Shown one piece after another: positions 44,839-53,610 of a DNA stretch of 64,000 nucleotides; the first letter of the stretch is position 1; each line of letters starts with the position of its first letter. Source of the stretch: Halalkalibacillus sediminis (GTDB lineage: Bacteria; Bacillota; Bacilli; Bacillales; Alkalibacillaceae); NCBI RefSeq assembly GCF_002844535.1, contig NZ_PJNH01000002.1, forward strand, positions 124,001 to 188,000. The letters run 5' to 3'. Under the pieces are notes generated by a model. That model was given only the letters and a program-made list of their open reading frames with translations, was not told the DNA's origin and did not search any database. The position numbers were made by a program, and so were the translations under genes.

Positions 44839-44980
44839 GCTTATTTGAAGCTTAGCTTTGATATAAAATGGATATAAAAAAGGGGAGAATGATTGAGCTC
44901 TTTTGCTTTAAGATTAGACTAAGTATGTTACGATGTACTTAGTCGATTTATGTTTGATCGTTACTGGGAGAGGTTATATT

Positions 44981-45370
44981 ATGCGAGGGTTGTCTCGATT
45001 TATGGACGTCCATGACCGATACATATTGAAATGGCAGCAAGCGTTGGATTCCGGAGATGCGTCTTCATTAGATTTTATGGCGGATGAATACTACGTCACC
45101 TTCTTTTGGGGAGAGGATAATCGGCCCGTTTATTACGAAAGACAGGAAGCTTTTGATGGAATGATTCAATCAGTTTCTCAACTTAGAGGAGCTAAGAAAT
45201 TATTTGAACATCGAGTTATTCGTATGAGGGACGATGATCATGCAGTTGTCTTCTTTGAACAAATTATTCAAATGGGCAACCGGGTTTTAGCGCGAATGTT
45301 GACGGTGGAGAATTGGGCGATCATTGAAAATCAATGGTTGATGACGCGTGAAGTGGAAGAACATCTTTAA
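44981..45370 (+). CDS. NTF2-like fold protein
   Basis: 129 aa from ATG 44981 (GGGAGAGG upstream); a longer frame to 44933 lacks an RBS. Pattern: helix with DRYILKWQQALDSGDASSLDFM, then YYVTFFWGEDNRPVYYERQEA and beta strands ending in WLMTREVEEHL, is like DUF4440/SnoaL-type NTF2 folds. No catalytic assignment possible. Transcribed divergently from the lia operon, ending in a terminator. Confidence 0.7.
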   Translation: MRGLSRFMDVHDRYILKWQQALDSGDASSLDFMADEYYVTFFWGEDNRPVYYERQEAFDGMIQSVSQLRGAKKLFEHRVIRMRDDDHAVVFFEQIIQMGNRVLARMLTVENWAIIENQWLMTREVEEHL

Positions 45371-45380
45371 AACGAAAGGT

Positions 45381-45412
45381 AAGGTAACAGGGGGTAACTG
45401 TTACCTTTTTTA
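45381..45412 (+). terminator. Rho-independent terminator
   Basis: AAGGTAACAG GGGGTAA CTGTTACCTT followed by TTTT. Confidence 0.9.
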
Positions 45413-45486
45413 TACTTTAAGAATGTTTAACTTTGTTAATCTCATTGTTGATAATTTGGAGATGCATTTGTCAACCCTCGTTGATT

Positions 45487-45690
45487 TTACGAATTGCCTG
45501 AGGCGACGACTCCTAGGGGAGCAGCACGAGCTGAAAATCACGCAAAACTCTCGAAGGCGAGTTTTGGGAAGTTGAAGCCGTGCCCCCAGATCGGCTAAAG
45601 TCCGACACGTCCTGTATCGAACGCCGATATTTGACCATCCAGATCGTCAGAAAGCGGCGTCCGCCTCTAAGCGATTCGTTAGAATCAACA
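45487..45690 (+). repeat. Dispersed structured repeat, long copy
   Basis: About 204 bp, matching 2406-2545 in inverse orientation. Order: TACGAATTG, GAGGCGACGACTCC, TAGGGG, CAGCACGAGCTGAAAATCAC, hairpin CAAAACTC/GAGTTTTG, GGGAAGTTGAAGCCGTGCCCCCA, then ~65 bp absent from the other copy, then GGCGTCCGCCTC, CGATTCGTTAGAATCAAC. The ends are partly complementary (GAGGCG / CGCCTC), so the whole element can fold. It fills the gap between the NTF2-like and PLD genes. Confidence 0.88.
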
Positions 45691-45713
45691 CTAAACGTTA
45701 ACAGCTCCAAATA

Positions 45714-46871
45714 TTAAAGAAAAGAATTAAACATCTTCGCAGCACTCTTCGCCAAGAAGTTACCTTCATTTAACCACTTTTCATCTAGCGGAACAGAATC
45801 CATCAGATCCTTCTCGTAAAAGCTACGTATTTCTTCAATCAATCCTTTGTCAAAAATCAACAAATTAACTTCCTCATTTATAAATAGACTCCTTTTGTCG
45901 AAGTTCGCTGTACCAATGTCACAAATCTTATCGTCAATAAATATAATTTTAGCGTGATAAAATCCATGGGTGAATAAGTGAATCTTAGCACCGGCGTGAT
46001 GCATTCTACGTAAATATGTTGAGGATGCTTCTTTAACAAGTAAATGATCCGATTCGTGTGGATATAAGACTGTAATGCTAACCCCATCCTGAGCTTTCTT
46101 TTCGAGTAATTCCATAATTGCTTCACTCGGGATGAAATAGGGACTTCCTATTAGTATGGTTTGTTTTGCTTCATCAATCAAACTCAAAAACGTACTTTCT
46201 AAAGTACCATGTGCAGACGGTATCAGTTGAGTTTCAATGCTACCTCCAGGCTCGGTTGATGCCCCGTGATGTAGGCTATGGCCATTGTTTAGTTTGAAAT
46301 CGCGACTGAAAAGGTCATAAATATCTTGGACGACTTCTCCTGTCACCCTCAAGTGGTAATCCCTCCAAAGTGAAAACTTCGGACTTTCATTAATGTACTC
46401 ATCAGCAACGTTATAGCCTCCAATGTAAGCAATTTCTCCATCAACTACCGTAATTTTTCTGTGATTGCGTTGGTTGATTGAACGAAATGGATGTCGCCAA
46501 TCGAAGCGATTACACTTTATGATGGTTCCTCCAACTGATTTCAGCTCTTGTATTAATTTCCGGTCAATTGTAAAGGAACCCAACCGATCCACCATTAGGT
46601 AGACAGGGACACCTGCGTCAGCCTTTTCGATTAGAAGCGTGAGGAAATCTCGACTGAAACGGTCTTTTTTAATAATGAAAAATTGTACACAAATAAACTG
46701 CTCAGCATCCCGGATATCACGAAAAAGCTGTTTGAACAGAAATTTTCCATTGTTGAAAAATTGGATGTCTGCCTTTCGGGTAGGGTAGGAGCTTATTATG
46801 GATTGGTGGATTGTTCGATCTTTCAATAGAACAAAAATGATGATGAGAATAATAATGACAAACACCCACAT
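45714..46871 (-). CDS. Phospholipase D-family protein (cardiolipin synthase-like, YwjE/ClsB type)
   Basis: 385 aa. One N-terminal membrane anchor (residues 2-16, VFVIIILIIIFVLL), then two HKD motifs: HRKITVVDGEIAYIGGYN and HAKIIFIDDKICDIGTANFD, each giving one half of the active site. Such enzymes join phosphatidylglycerol molecules into cardiolipin. Shorter than two-TM Cls (~480 aa) and located divergently from fadF, as ywjE is in B. subtilis. Confidence 0.88.
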   Translation of the reverse strand: MWVFVIIILIIIFVLLKDRTIHQSIISSYPTRKADIQFFNNGKFLFKQLFRDIRDAEQFICVQFFIIKKDRFSRDFLTLLIEKADAGVPVYLMVDRLGSFTIDRKLIQELKSVGGTIIKCNRFDWRHPFRSINQRNHRKITVVDGEIAYIGGYNVADEYINESPKFSLWRDYHLRVTGEVVQDIYDLFSRDFKLNNGHSLHHGASTEPGGSIETQLIPSAHGTLESTFLSLIDEAKQTILIGSPYFIPSEAIMELLEKKAQDGVSITVLYPHESDHLLVKEASSTYLRRMHHAGAKIHLFTHGFYHAKIIFIDDKICDIGTANFDKRSLFINEEVNLLIFDKGLIEEIRSFYEKDLMDSVPLDEKWLNEGNFLAKSAAKMFNSFL

Positions 46872-47071
46872 TAGATAATCTCCTTCGACTACGAGGTTGT
46901 GGTAAGGAACTCGATATTTTAATTAAACCGTTGATTTATTAGCGAAAGATCAAGAATAAATAGCTTAAAGACCTTGTGAAACAAGATTTCTACGCAAAAA
47001 GTAAAATCAATATTTCCTACCTATTATATATAGTTTCGGTAACCTTATTCGACAATTTCTTTGAAAATAGA

Positions 47072-47099
47072 TTGACTGAATGCTCATTCATTGTATAAT
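47072..47099 (+). promoter_or_regulatory. fadF promoter with FadR-type operator
   Basis: TTGACT (47072-47077), 16 bp, TATAAT (47094-47099). The palindrome TGAATGCTCATTCA (47077-47090) fills the spacer and is the core of the Bacillus FadR operator. The same 6-2-6 form recurs at 55845-55858. Repression by FadR, relieved by long-chain acyl-CoA, is inferred. Confidence 0.78.
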
Positions 47100-47212
47100 A
47101 TTAATTAATAAGAATTGTAGCTCAATTGAAAGGGTTTTCATGTTAAGATAGAAGATAAAGTTTGTCGATTTAAAACGACACATCATCGATAATACGTATT
47201 GGGGGGAGCATT

Positions 47213-49333
47213 GTGGACACATTTTTGTTGATTAACTGGATCGCTTTCTTAGGCGTGACGTTATATGCACTTTTCTTGTTTGTGCAGATTGTTCGTACGC
47301 GTATAGCTTACATCAAAATGGGTCGAGAAAAAGAGTTCGATCAAGATATGAAACAACGAGTAAAAGATATCTTGGTGTTCGTGTTCGGTCAGAAGAAATT
47401 ACTTAAAGATAAAAAATCTGGTGCGATACACGTCATGATGTTTTATGGATTTCTATTAGTACAGTTCGGTGCCATCGATTACATATGGAAAGGATTGGCG
47501 CCAGGCTCGCATCTGCCACTAGGAATATTCTATCCAGGATTTACTTTCTTCCAGGAAATAGTAACTCTGACGATTTTAGTAGCGGTCATTTGGGCCTTCT
47601 ACCGTCGTTATATTGAAAAACTAGTTCGCTTGAAGCGTGGTTTTAAAGCTGGACTTGTATTAATTTTCATCGGAACGTTGATGTTGTCTGTTCTTGCAGG
47701 TAATGGCTTTGAAATAATTTGGCATAATAATGAAATGACTTGGACAGAACCTGTCGCCTCAGGTATAGCTGCAGCGTTCATGTGGATGAATCCTGAAGTA
47801 GCAGCGGTTCTCTTCTATGTCATGTGGTGGATCCACTTGTTCGCGTTACTTGGGTTCTTAGTGTATGTACCTCAATCTAAGCACGCGCACCTGATTGCGG
47901 GGCCAGCTAACGTATTTTTAACAAAAGATAAAAAGCATGGTAAATTAGAAAAAATCAATTTCGATGTAGACGAAGACGCTGAAGATGCGGAAGAAGTCAC
48001 ATTCGGTGTCGGTAAAGTAGAAGACTTGGATCAACTGCAGTTACTCGACTTATATGCATGTGTCGAATGTGGTCGTTGTACTGACGTTTGTCCTGCATCC
48101 GGGTCAGGTAAGATGCTTTCACCGATGGATATCATGGTCAAGATCCGTAACCACTTGACTGAAAAGGGTGCAGCCGTAACGGGGAAATCTGCTTGGGTTC
48201 CGAGCTATGCTTTTGCAAACACTCAAGGTAACCAAGTTGCAGCAGACCCTAATAGTTCATTAGCTCAACAAGTTATGGAAAAAGATTTGATCGGTGACGT
48301 TGTAACTGAGGAAGAATTATGGGCTTGTACGACTTGCCGTAATTGTGAAGATGCATGTCCTGTAATGAACCAACACGTAGACACAATCATTGATTTGCGT
48401 CGTTACTTGGTATTGACTGAAGGGAAAATGGACGCTGACGCACAGCGTGCTATGTCGAATATTGAACGTCAAGGTAATCCATGGGGTCTTTCTAAGAAGG
48501 ACCGTGAAAACTGGAGAGATGCTGACGATAGCTTACATGTACCTACAGTTAAAGAATTAAATAAAGAAGAAGAAGAATTTGAATATTTATTCTGGGTGAG
48601 CTCAATGGGATCTTATGATAACCGAAGCCAGAAGATTGCAATGGCATTCGCACGTTTGATGAATAAAGCAGGCATCAAATTCGCAATCTTAGGTAATAAA
48701 GAGCGTAACTCGGGAGATACAGCAAGACGTATGGGGAACGAATTTTTATTCCAAGAACTTGCTGAAAAGAATATCAAAGAATTTGAAAAGAACGATATCA
48801 AGAAAATCGTTACGATTGATCCACATGCGTACAATGTTTTCAAAAATGAATATCCTGATTTCGGCTTTGAAGGCGAAGTATTCCACCATACTGAATTACT
48901 TGCGGAATGGATTAAAGACGGATTATTAGAACCAGAACAAGCGATAGAAGAAAAAATAACTTATCACGATTCATGTTATTTAGGTCGCTACAATGAAATT
49001 TATAATCCTCCACGTTATATTTTAGAAGCAATACCTGGCGTGGAAGTGGTTGAAATGAAACGCAGCAAAGAAAATGGAATGTGCTGTGGTGCTGGTGGCG
49101 GTATGATGTGGATGGAAGAAACCACAGGAAACCGCGTAAACGTGGCACGTACAGAACAAGCATTGGATGTGGAACCAGATACGATCTCTAGTGCATGTCC
49201 TTTCTGTCTGACGATGCTTTCAGATGGTACGAAGTCAAAAGAAGTGGATGAAGAAGTAACAACCCAAGACGTTGCAGAAGTATTAGAAAGATCTATTTTT
49301 GGGAAACCGACAAAAGTAGACCAACCTGCCTAA
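47213..49333 (+). CDS. fadF: FadF-type iron-sulfur oxidoreductase
   Basis: 706 aa. GTG start with GGGGGGAG upstream. Residues 1-235 have five membrane segments with conserved histidines (nitrate reductase gamma-like haem b domain). Two 4Fe-4S motifs follow: CVECGRCTDVCP and CTTCRNCEDACP, then two CCG domains ending CYLGRYN and MCCGAGGGMMW. Homologues (FadF/YwjF) are thought to pass electrons from acyl-CoA dehydrogenase, via electron-transfer flavoprotein, to quinone. A FadR operator overlaps its promoter. Confidence 0.92.
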   Translation: MDTFLLINWIAFLGVTLYALFLFVQIVRTRIAYIKMGREKEFDQDMKQRVKDILVFVFGQKKLLKDKKSGAIHVMMFYGFLLVQFGAIDYIWKGLAPGSHLPLGIFYPGFTFFQEIVTLTILVAVIWAFYRRYIEKLVRLKRGFKAGLVLIFIGTLMLSVLAGNGFEIIWHNNEMTWTEPVASGIAAAFMWMNPEVAAVLFYVMWWIHLFALLGFLVYVPQSKHAHLIAGPANVFLTKDKKHGKLEKINFDVDEDAEDAEEVTFGVGKVEDLDQLQLLDLYACVECGRCTDVCPASGSGKMLSPMDIMVKIRNHLTEKGAAVTGKSAWVPSYAFANTQGNQVAADPNSSLAQQVMEKDLIGDVVTEEELWACTTCRNCEDACPVMNQHVDTIIDLRRYLVLTEGKMDADAQRAMSNIERQGNPWGLSKKDRENWRDADDSLHVPTVKELNKEEEEFEYLFWVSSMGSYDNRSQKIAMAFARLMNKAGIKFAILGNKERNSGDTARRMGNEFLFQELAEKNIKEFEKNDIKKIVTIDPHAYNVFKNEYPDFGFEGEVFHHTELLAEWIKDGLLEPEQAIEEKITYHDSCYLGRYNEIYNPPRYILEAIPGVEVVEMKRSKENGMCCGAGGGMMWMEETTGNRVNVARTEQALDVEPDTISSACPFCLTMLSDGTKSKEVDEEVTTQDVAEVLERSIFGKPTKVDQPA

Positions 49334-49339
49334 AAAACA

Positions 49340-49380
49340 ACCTCCTAACTGCTGTGGAGTAGTTAGGAGCGTTTTTTGTC
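49340..49380 (+). terminator. Rho-independent terminator after fadF
   Basis: CTCCTAACT GCTGTGGAGT AGTTAGGAG followed by CGTTTTTTG. Confidence 0.9.
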
Positions 49381-49461
49381 GAATAATCTGAATGTAAAGA
49401 AGTTGTAAAAAAATGAATAATTATTAGTAAAAACAATATTTTAAAAATTTTAAAAAATAGG

Positions 49462-49490
49462 TTGCTTTTTATTAGTGTCCCTTATAAAAT
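49462..49490 (+). promoter_or_regulatory. Candidate sigma-A promoter of second peptide ABC operon
   Basis: TTGCTT (49462-49467), 17 bp, TAAAAT (49485-49490), preceded by A/T tracts (an UP-element-like region). Leaves a ~170-nt leader to the first start. Confidence 0.55.
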
Positions 49491-49592
49491 TAAAGATGTT
49501 AATTTAAAACAGTTAGCCAGAAAAAGTAATTTAAGTCATTTCATACTTCAACACTACTAAAAATAGTTTTGGCATATATCATGTTTCGCGTA

Positions 49593-49607
49593 AATTTTCA
49601 GAAAAAT
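49593..49607. promoter_or_regulatory. Candidate CodY box
   Basis: AATTTTCAGAAAAAT matches the CodY consensus AATTTTCWGAAAATT at 14 of 15 positions. It lies between the promoter and the oppD start; CodY represses peptide uptake genes when branched-chain amino acids and GTP are plentiful. Confidence 0.68.
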
Positions 49608-49667
49608 TAAATGATTGAAAATCATTATAGTCAGACAGCGAGAAAATATTACATTAGGGTGATCATA

Positions 49668-50690
49668 ATGAGTAAAAAGATTTTGGAGTTAAGAAATTTA
49701 AAAACCTCATTTCGAATTGGGGAAGAACATTATGCAGCAGTTGATGATGTTTCGTTAGATGTTCATCAAAACGAAGTGTTAGCGATTGTAGGGGAATCAG
49801 GATCTGGAAAGAGTGCTTTAGCATTCTCGGTCATGGGATTACATAATCGGGCAAAAATCGAAGGTGAAATCGACTTTAATGGACGTAACATAGCGAACCT
49901 GCCACCATCCAAAATTAATGCTCTAAGAGGAAAAGAAATTTCAATGATTTTCCAAGACCCTCTTACTGCATTGAATCCACTGATGGAGATTGGTAGACAA
50001 GTTGAAGAAGTCCTTCTACTACATAACAAGAAGATGTCGAAGTCAGTGCGTAAAAAATACGTAATAGAATTGTTGAATAGAGTAGAACTTCCTCGTGCTG
50101 AACACGTATATGGACAATTTCCACATGAACTATCAGGTGGGATGAGACAACGTGTCATCATTGCGATTGCGATTGCTAACCAACCGGAACTTCTGATTGC
50201 GGACGAGCCAACAACAGCATTAGATGCAACGATCCAGGCTCAAATTTTGGATTTAATCAATGAATTGAAAGATGATTTGGATTCTGGAATCATCCTCATC
50301 ACTCACGATTTAAGTGTTGTGGCTGAAATGGCCGACAGAGTTGCAGTCATGTACGCTGGACAAATTGTAGAAATTGCTGATGTTTATACATTGTTCAAAG
50401 AACCTTTACATCCCTATACACGTTCATTGTTAAGTTCTGTGCCTATGAATGATGGGACTCAAGAAAAATTGCACGTAATTCAGGGGATTGTGCCATCTTT
50501 ACAAAACCTGCCTCGTGAAGGATGCCGCTTTAAAGCTCGTATTCCTTGGATTGAGGACTCAGCCCATGAAGATCATCCAGAACTTCATGAAGTAAAACCA
50601 GGTCACTTTGTTCGTTGCACATGCTATAAACATTTCTACTTCCCAGAAGAGAGCAAGGAGGATCAGGAAGATGTCATTACTGAAGGTTGA
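49668..50690 (+). CDS. oppD: Peptide ABC transporter ATP-binding protein (OppD family)
   Basis: 340 aa from ATG 49668 (weak RBS TAGGGTGATC); a longer frame to 49611 has none. Walker A GESGSGKSALA, signature LSGGMRQR, Walker B LLIADEPTTALDA, switch ITHDLSVVAEM, then the family C-terminal extension HPYTRSLLSSVP. Here the usual Cys-rich site is partly lost (CRFKARIPWIEDSAHED has one Cys where four are usual), so an iron-sulfur centre is unlikely. First gene of D-F-B-C-A operon; overlaps oppF by 20 bp. Confidence 0.92.
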   Translation: MSKKILELRNLKTSFRIGEEHYAAVDDVSLDVHQNEVLAIVGESGSGKSALAFSVMGLHNRAKIEGEIDFNGRNIANLPPSKINALRGKEISMIFQDPLTALNPLMEIGRQVEEVLLLHNKKMSKSVRKKYVIELLNRVELPRAEHVYGQFPHELSGGMRQRVIIAIAIANQPELLIADEPTTALDATIQAQILDLINELKDDLDSGIILITHDLSVVAEMADRVAVMYAGQIVEIADVYTLFKEPLHPYTRSLLSSVPMNDGTQEKLHVIQGIVPSLQNLPREGCRFKARIPWIEDSAHEDHPELHEVKPGHFVRCTCYKHFYFPEESKEDQEDVITEG

Positions 50691-51597
50691 TGATTTAAAG
50701 ATACACTTCCCTATCAAGGGTGGAATTTTAAATAGAACGATAGACCACATCAAAGCTGTGGATGGAGTTTCTTTTGAGATTGAACCAGGACAAACTTACG
50801 GTTTAGTAGGTGAGTCAGGATCTGGTAAAACTACAACTGGTAAAGCAGTGATGGGTCTGAACAACATTACTGAAGGGAACATTTACTTCGAAGGTGAAAA
50901 CCTTAGTGACGGTAAAAAAGTAAATGTCCGTAAAGATATTCAGATGATTTTCCAGGATCCGTATTCTAGTTTAAATCCGAGAAAGCGCGTATTAGATATT
51001 ATCGCTGAACCACTCAATAACTATGAAAATCTGACAAGAAATCAAACTAAAATCCGTGTGCAAGAATTGTTAGAGTTAGTAGGACTTAGTCCTGAAAGTA
51101 TATTGAAGTATCCACATGAGTTCTCAGGTGGCCAAAGACAGCGTATCGGTGTTGCTCGTGCGATTGCTTTAAAGCCGAAATTGATTATTGCAGATGAGCC
51201 AGTTTCTGCCTTGGACGTATCTGTGCAAGCGCAGGTATTGAACTTCATGCAAGATATTCAAAAAGAGATGGATCTTACTTACTTATTTATCAGTCACGAC
51301 TTAGGTGTTATACAACATATGTGTGATCACATCGGAATCATGTACAATGGTCGTTTTGTTGAGGAAGGTACAAAAGAAGAAATCTTCCATAAACCTCAGC
51401 ACATTTATACAAAGCGACTTGTTGCCGCAATTCCTGATATCGATCCTTCAAAGAGAGAAGAGCACATGCGTAACCGTGCAAAAGTAAAAGAAGAATACCA
51501 GTCATCTTTCGACGAGTATTTTGATAATGAAGGTAAAGCTTACACTTTGAAACCTGTTACAGAGACACATCGCGTAGCGCTACCGGAGAGAGGTTGA
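50671..51597 (+). CDS. oppF: Peptide ABC transporter ATP-binding protein (OppF family)
   Basis: 308 aa from ATG 50671 with AAGGAGG 9 nt upstream, inside the end of oppD. Walker A GESGSGKTTTGKAV, QMIFQDPYSSLNPR, signature FSGGQRQR, Walker B LIIADEPVSALDVS, switch FISHDLGVI. Pairs with OppD to drive the permeases. C-terminal extension is acidic and lacks the usual Cys cluster. Confidence 0.93.
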   Translation: MSLLKVDDLKIHFPIKGGILNRTIDHIKAVDGVSFEIEPGQTYGLVGESGSGKTTTGKAVMGLNNITEGNIYFEGENLSDGKKVNVRKDIQMIFQDPYSSLNPRKRVLDIIAEPLNNYENLTRNQTKIRVQELLELVGLSPESILKYPHEFSGGQRQRIGVARAIALKPKLIIADEPVSALDVSVQAQVLNFMQDIQKEMDLTYLFISHDLGVIQHMCDHIGIMYNGRFVEEGTKEEIFHKPQHIYTKRLVAAIPDIDPSKREEHMRNRAKVKEEYQSSFDEYFDNEGKAYTLKPVTETHRVALPERG

Positions 51598-51604
51598 TTG
51601 TTTT

Positions 51605-52567
51605 ATGTGGAAATTTATAGTTAGACGTTTAATCATAACATTACCGCAAGTTTTTGTATTAAGCATATTAGTATTCTGGCTTGCAAAATTGATGCCGGGT
51701 GATGCTTTGACAGGTATGATTGACCCGAACATTTCACAAGAACAAATTGAAAGAAGACGTGAACAATTAGGCTTGAATAATGAATGGTATATCCAGTACA
51801 GGGATTGGTTGCTAGGAGCATTACAGGGTGACTTCGGTCAATCATTCCGATACAAAATGGATGTTACGGATTTGATCGGTCAGCGTGTAGTCAACACATT
51901 CTGGTTATCACTTGTGTCACTGATTTTCATTTATTTGATTGGTATACCACTTGGTTTGATCAGTGGTCGTTATAACGACAAACTCATTGACCAATTCATC
52001 ACTGGTTATACATATATAGGTTTCGCGACTCCTATCTTTATATTTGGACTTGTTTGCCTATGGGTGTTTGGGTTCATGTTAGGATGGTTCCCTACAGGTG
52101 GATCCGTTGCGCCTGGACTCGAACCAGGAACCTTTGAATATGTCTTAAGTAAAATACATCACTTGTTATTGCCAGGTCTAGCCATTGCACTGATAGGTGT
52201 AGTTGGTACCGTGCAGTATTTGCGAAGTGAGATTATTGATACGAAACAAAAAGATTTTATTATTACAGCTAGAGCGAAAGGTGCACCTGAGTCACGTGTT
52301 TATAACCGACACATTTTCAGAAATTCAATTTTGCCGATTGCAGCATTCTTTGGTTATGAAATTTTCTCATTAATCAGTGGAACGGTATTTATTGAAAGTA
52401 TCTATAGTTATCCGGGCATGGGAAGACTATTTCTCGAATCGATCACCCAGAGAGACTCTTCAGTTGTAACAGCACTTGTCTTGATTTCAGGTCTAGCCGC
52501 TATCTTAGGTGCCTTGTTGTCAGACATCATTTTAAGTCTAGTCGATCCGCGTATTCGAATTAAATAG
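51605..52567 (+). CDS. oppB: Peptide ABC transporter permease (OppB/DppB family)
   Basis: 320 aa, six membrane segments. Start WKFIVRRLIITLPQVFVLS, then PGDALTGMIDPNISQEQ and REQLGLN, as in the other permease of this family at 2668 (about half identical by eye). EAA loop FIITARAKGAPESRVYNRH. 7 bp after oppF. Confidence 0.93.
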   Translation: MWKFIVRRLIITLPQVFVLSILVFWLAKLMPGDALTGMIDPNISQEQIERRREQLGLNNEWYIQYRDWLLGALQGDFGQSFRYKMDVTDLIGQRVVNTFWLSLVSLIFIYLIGIPLGLISGRYNDKLIDQFITGYTYIGFATPIFIFGLVCLWVFGFMLGWFPTGGSVAPGLEPGTFEYVLSKIHHLLLPGLAIALIGVVGTVQYLRSEIIDTKQKDFIITARAKGAPESRVYNRHIFRNSILPIAAFFGYEIFSLISGTVFIESIYSYPGMGRLFLESITQRDSSVVTALVLISGLAAILGALLSDIILSLVDPRIRIK

Positions 52568-52594
52568 AAATCCCGAGCTTAGGAGGTAAAAACC

Positions 52595-53506
52595 GTGAAT
52601 GAGGAAAAAACAGAGTTAGAAGTTCAACAAACAGTTGATTCCAATAAAAGTCCATCTAGTTGGTCGATCATTTGGAAAGAAATTTTGAAAGATAAAATAG
52701 CTTTAATCTCGTTAATATTTTTAGTGCTAGTAACAGGTCTCGTTTTCGCAGTAACGATCTTCCTGGATCAGGAACAGATCGTAACAGTAGATTTATTTGC
52801 GATTTACGAACCACCTTCTAGCGAATTTTGGTTAGGTACAGATTATGGTGGCCGAGATGTATTCGGTCAGTTGATTATAGGAACAAGAAACTCATTGGCT
52901 ATCGGTATTTTAGTAACTTTGATGTCTGGATTTATCGGAATCGTATTCGGTGTCGTATCTGGATATTTCGGTGGTCAAATCGATAACGTTATGATGCGTA
53001 TACTAGATTTCTTCATGGTATTACCTTTCCTAATGATTGTTATCGTATTCGTTACTATTGTTCCTAGATATAGTATATGGTCATTTTCGGTAATCATGAC
53101 TGCTTTTCTATGGATGGGTATTGCAAGGTTGATCCGTTCCAAGGCGCTTCAAGAGAAAGAATTGGATTACGCCCAAGCTTCAAGGACATTAGGATCTTCA
53201 CATACTAGTATTATATTCAAGCAAGTATTACCTAATATCACTTCTTTAATTGTAGTAACAATGACATTGAATTTGGCAGCGAATATAGGGATTGAATCCG
53301 GGCTATCATTTTTAGGGTTCGGCTTTCCAGAAAGCACACCAAGTTTAGGTACATTGTTGAGTTACGCTACAAACCCACAGACACTAGAGAATCGTTGGTG
53401 GATATGGGTGCCTGCAGCACTATTGATCTTACTATTAATGCTTGCAGTTCGTAACGTAGGTGAAGCTTTGAAACGTGCAGCAGATGCGCGACAAAGAAGA
53501 GCCTAA
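52595..53506 (+). CDS. oppC: Peptide ABC transporter permease (OppC/DppC family)
   Basis: 303 aa. GTG start after AGGAGG. N-terminal OppC_N segment (ILKDKIALISLIFLVLV), WLGTDYGGRDVFGQLIIGTR, EAA loop LDYAQASRTLGSSHTSI, and FLGFGFPESTPSLGTLL near the end. Partner of oppB. Confidence 0.93.
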   Translation: MNEEKTELEVQQTVDSNKSPSSWSIIWKEILKDKIALISLIFLVLVTGLVFAVTIFLDQEQIVTVDLFAIYEPPSSEFWLGTDYGGRDVFGQLIIGTRNSLAIGILVTLMSGFIGIVFGVVSGYFGGQIDNVMMRILDFFMVLPFLMIVIVFVTIVPRYSIWSFSVIMTAFLWMGIARLIRSKALQEKELDYAQASRTLGSSHTSIIFKQVLPNITSLIVVTMTLNLAANIGIESGLSFLGFGFPESTPSLGTLLSYATNPQTLENRWWIWVPAALLILLLMLAVRNVGEALKRAADARQRRA

Positions 53507-53610
53507 TATTATTCTGATACGTACGCCACTCATAATGTTTGGCGTTCAGTATAAATTAATTTCAGTCAATTCATATGATGGCTGAACAAAAATTAGGGGG
53601 AGGTTTTTCA

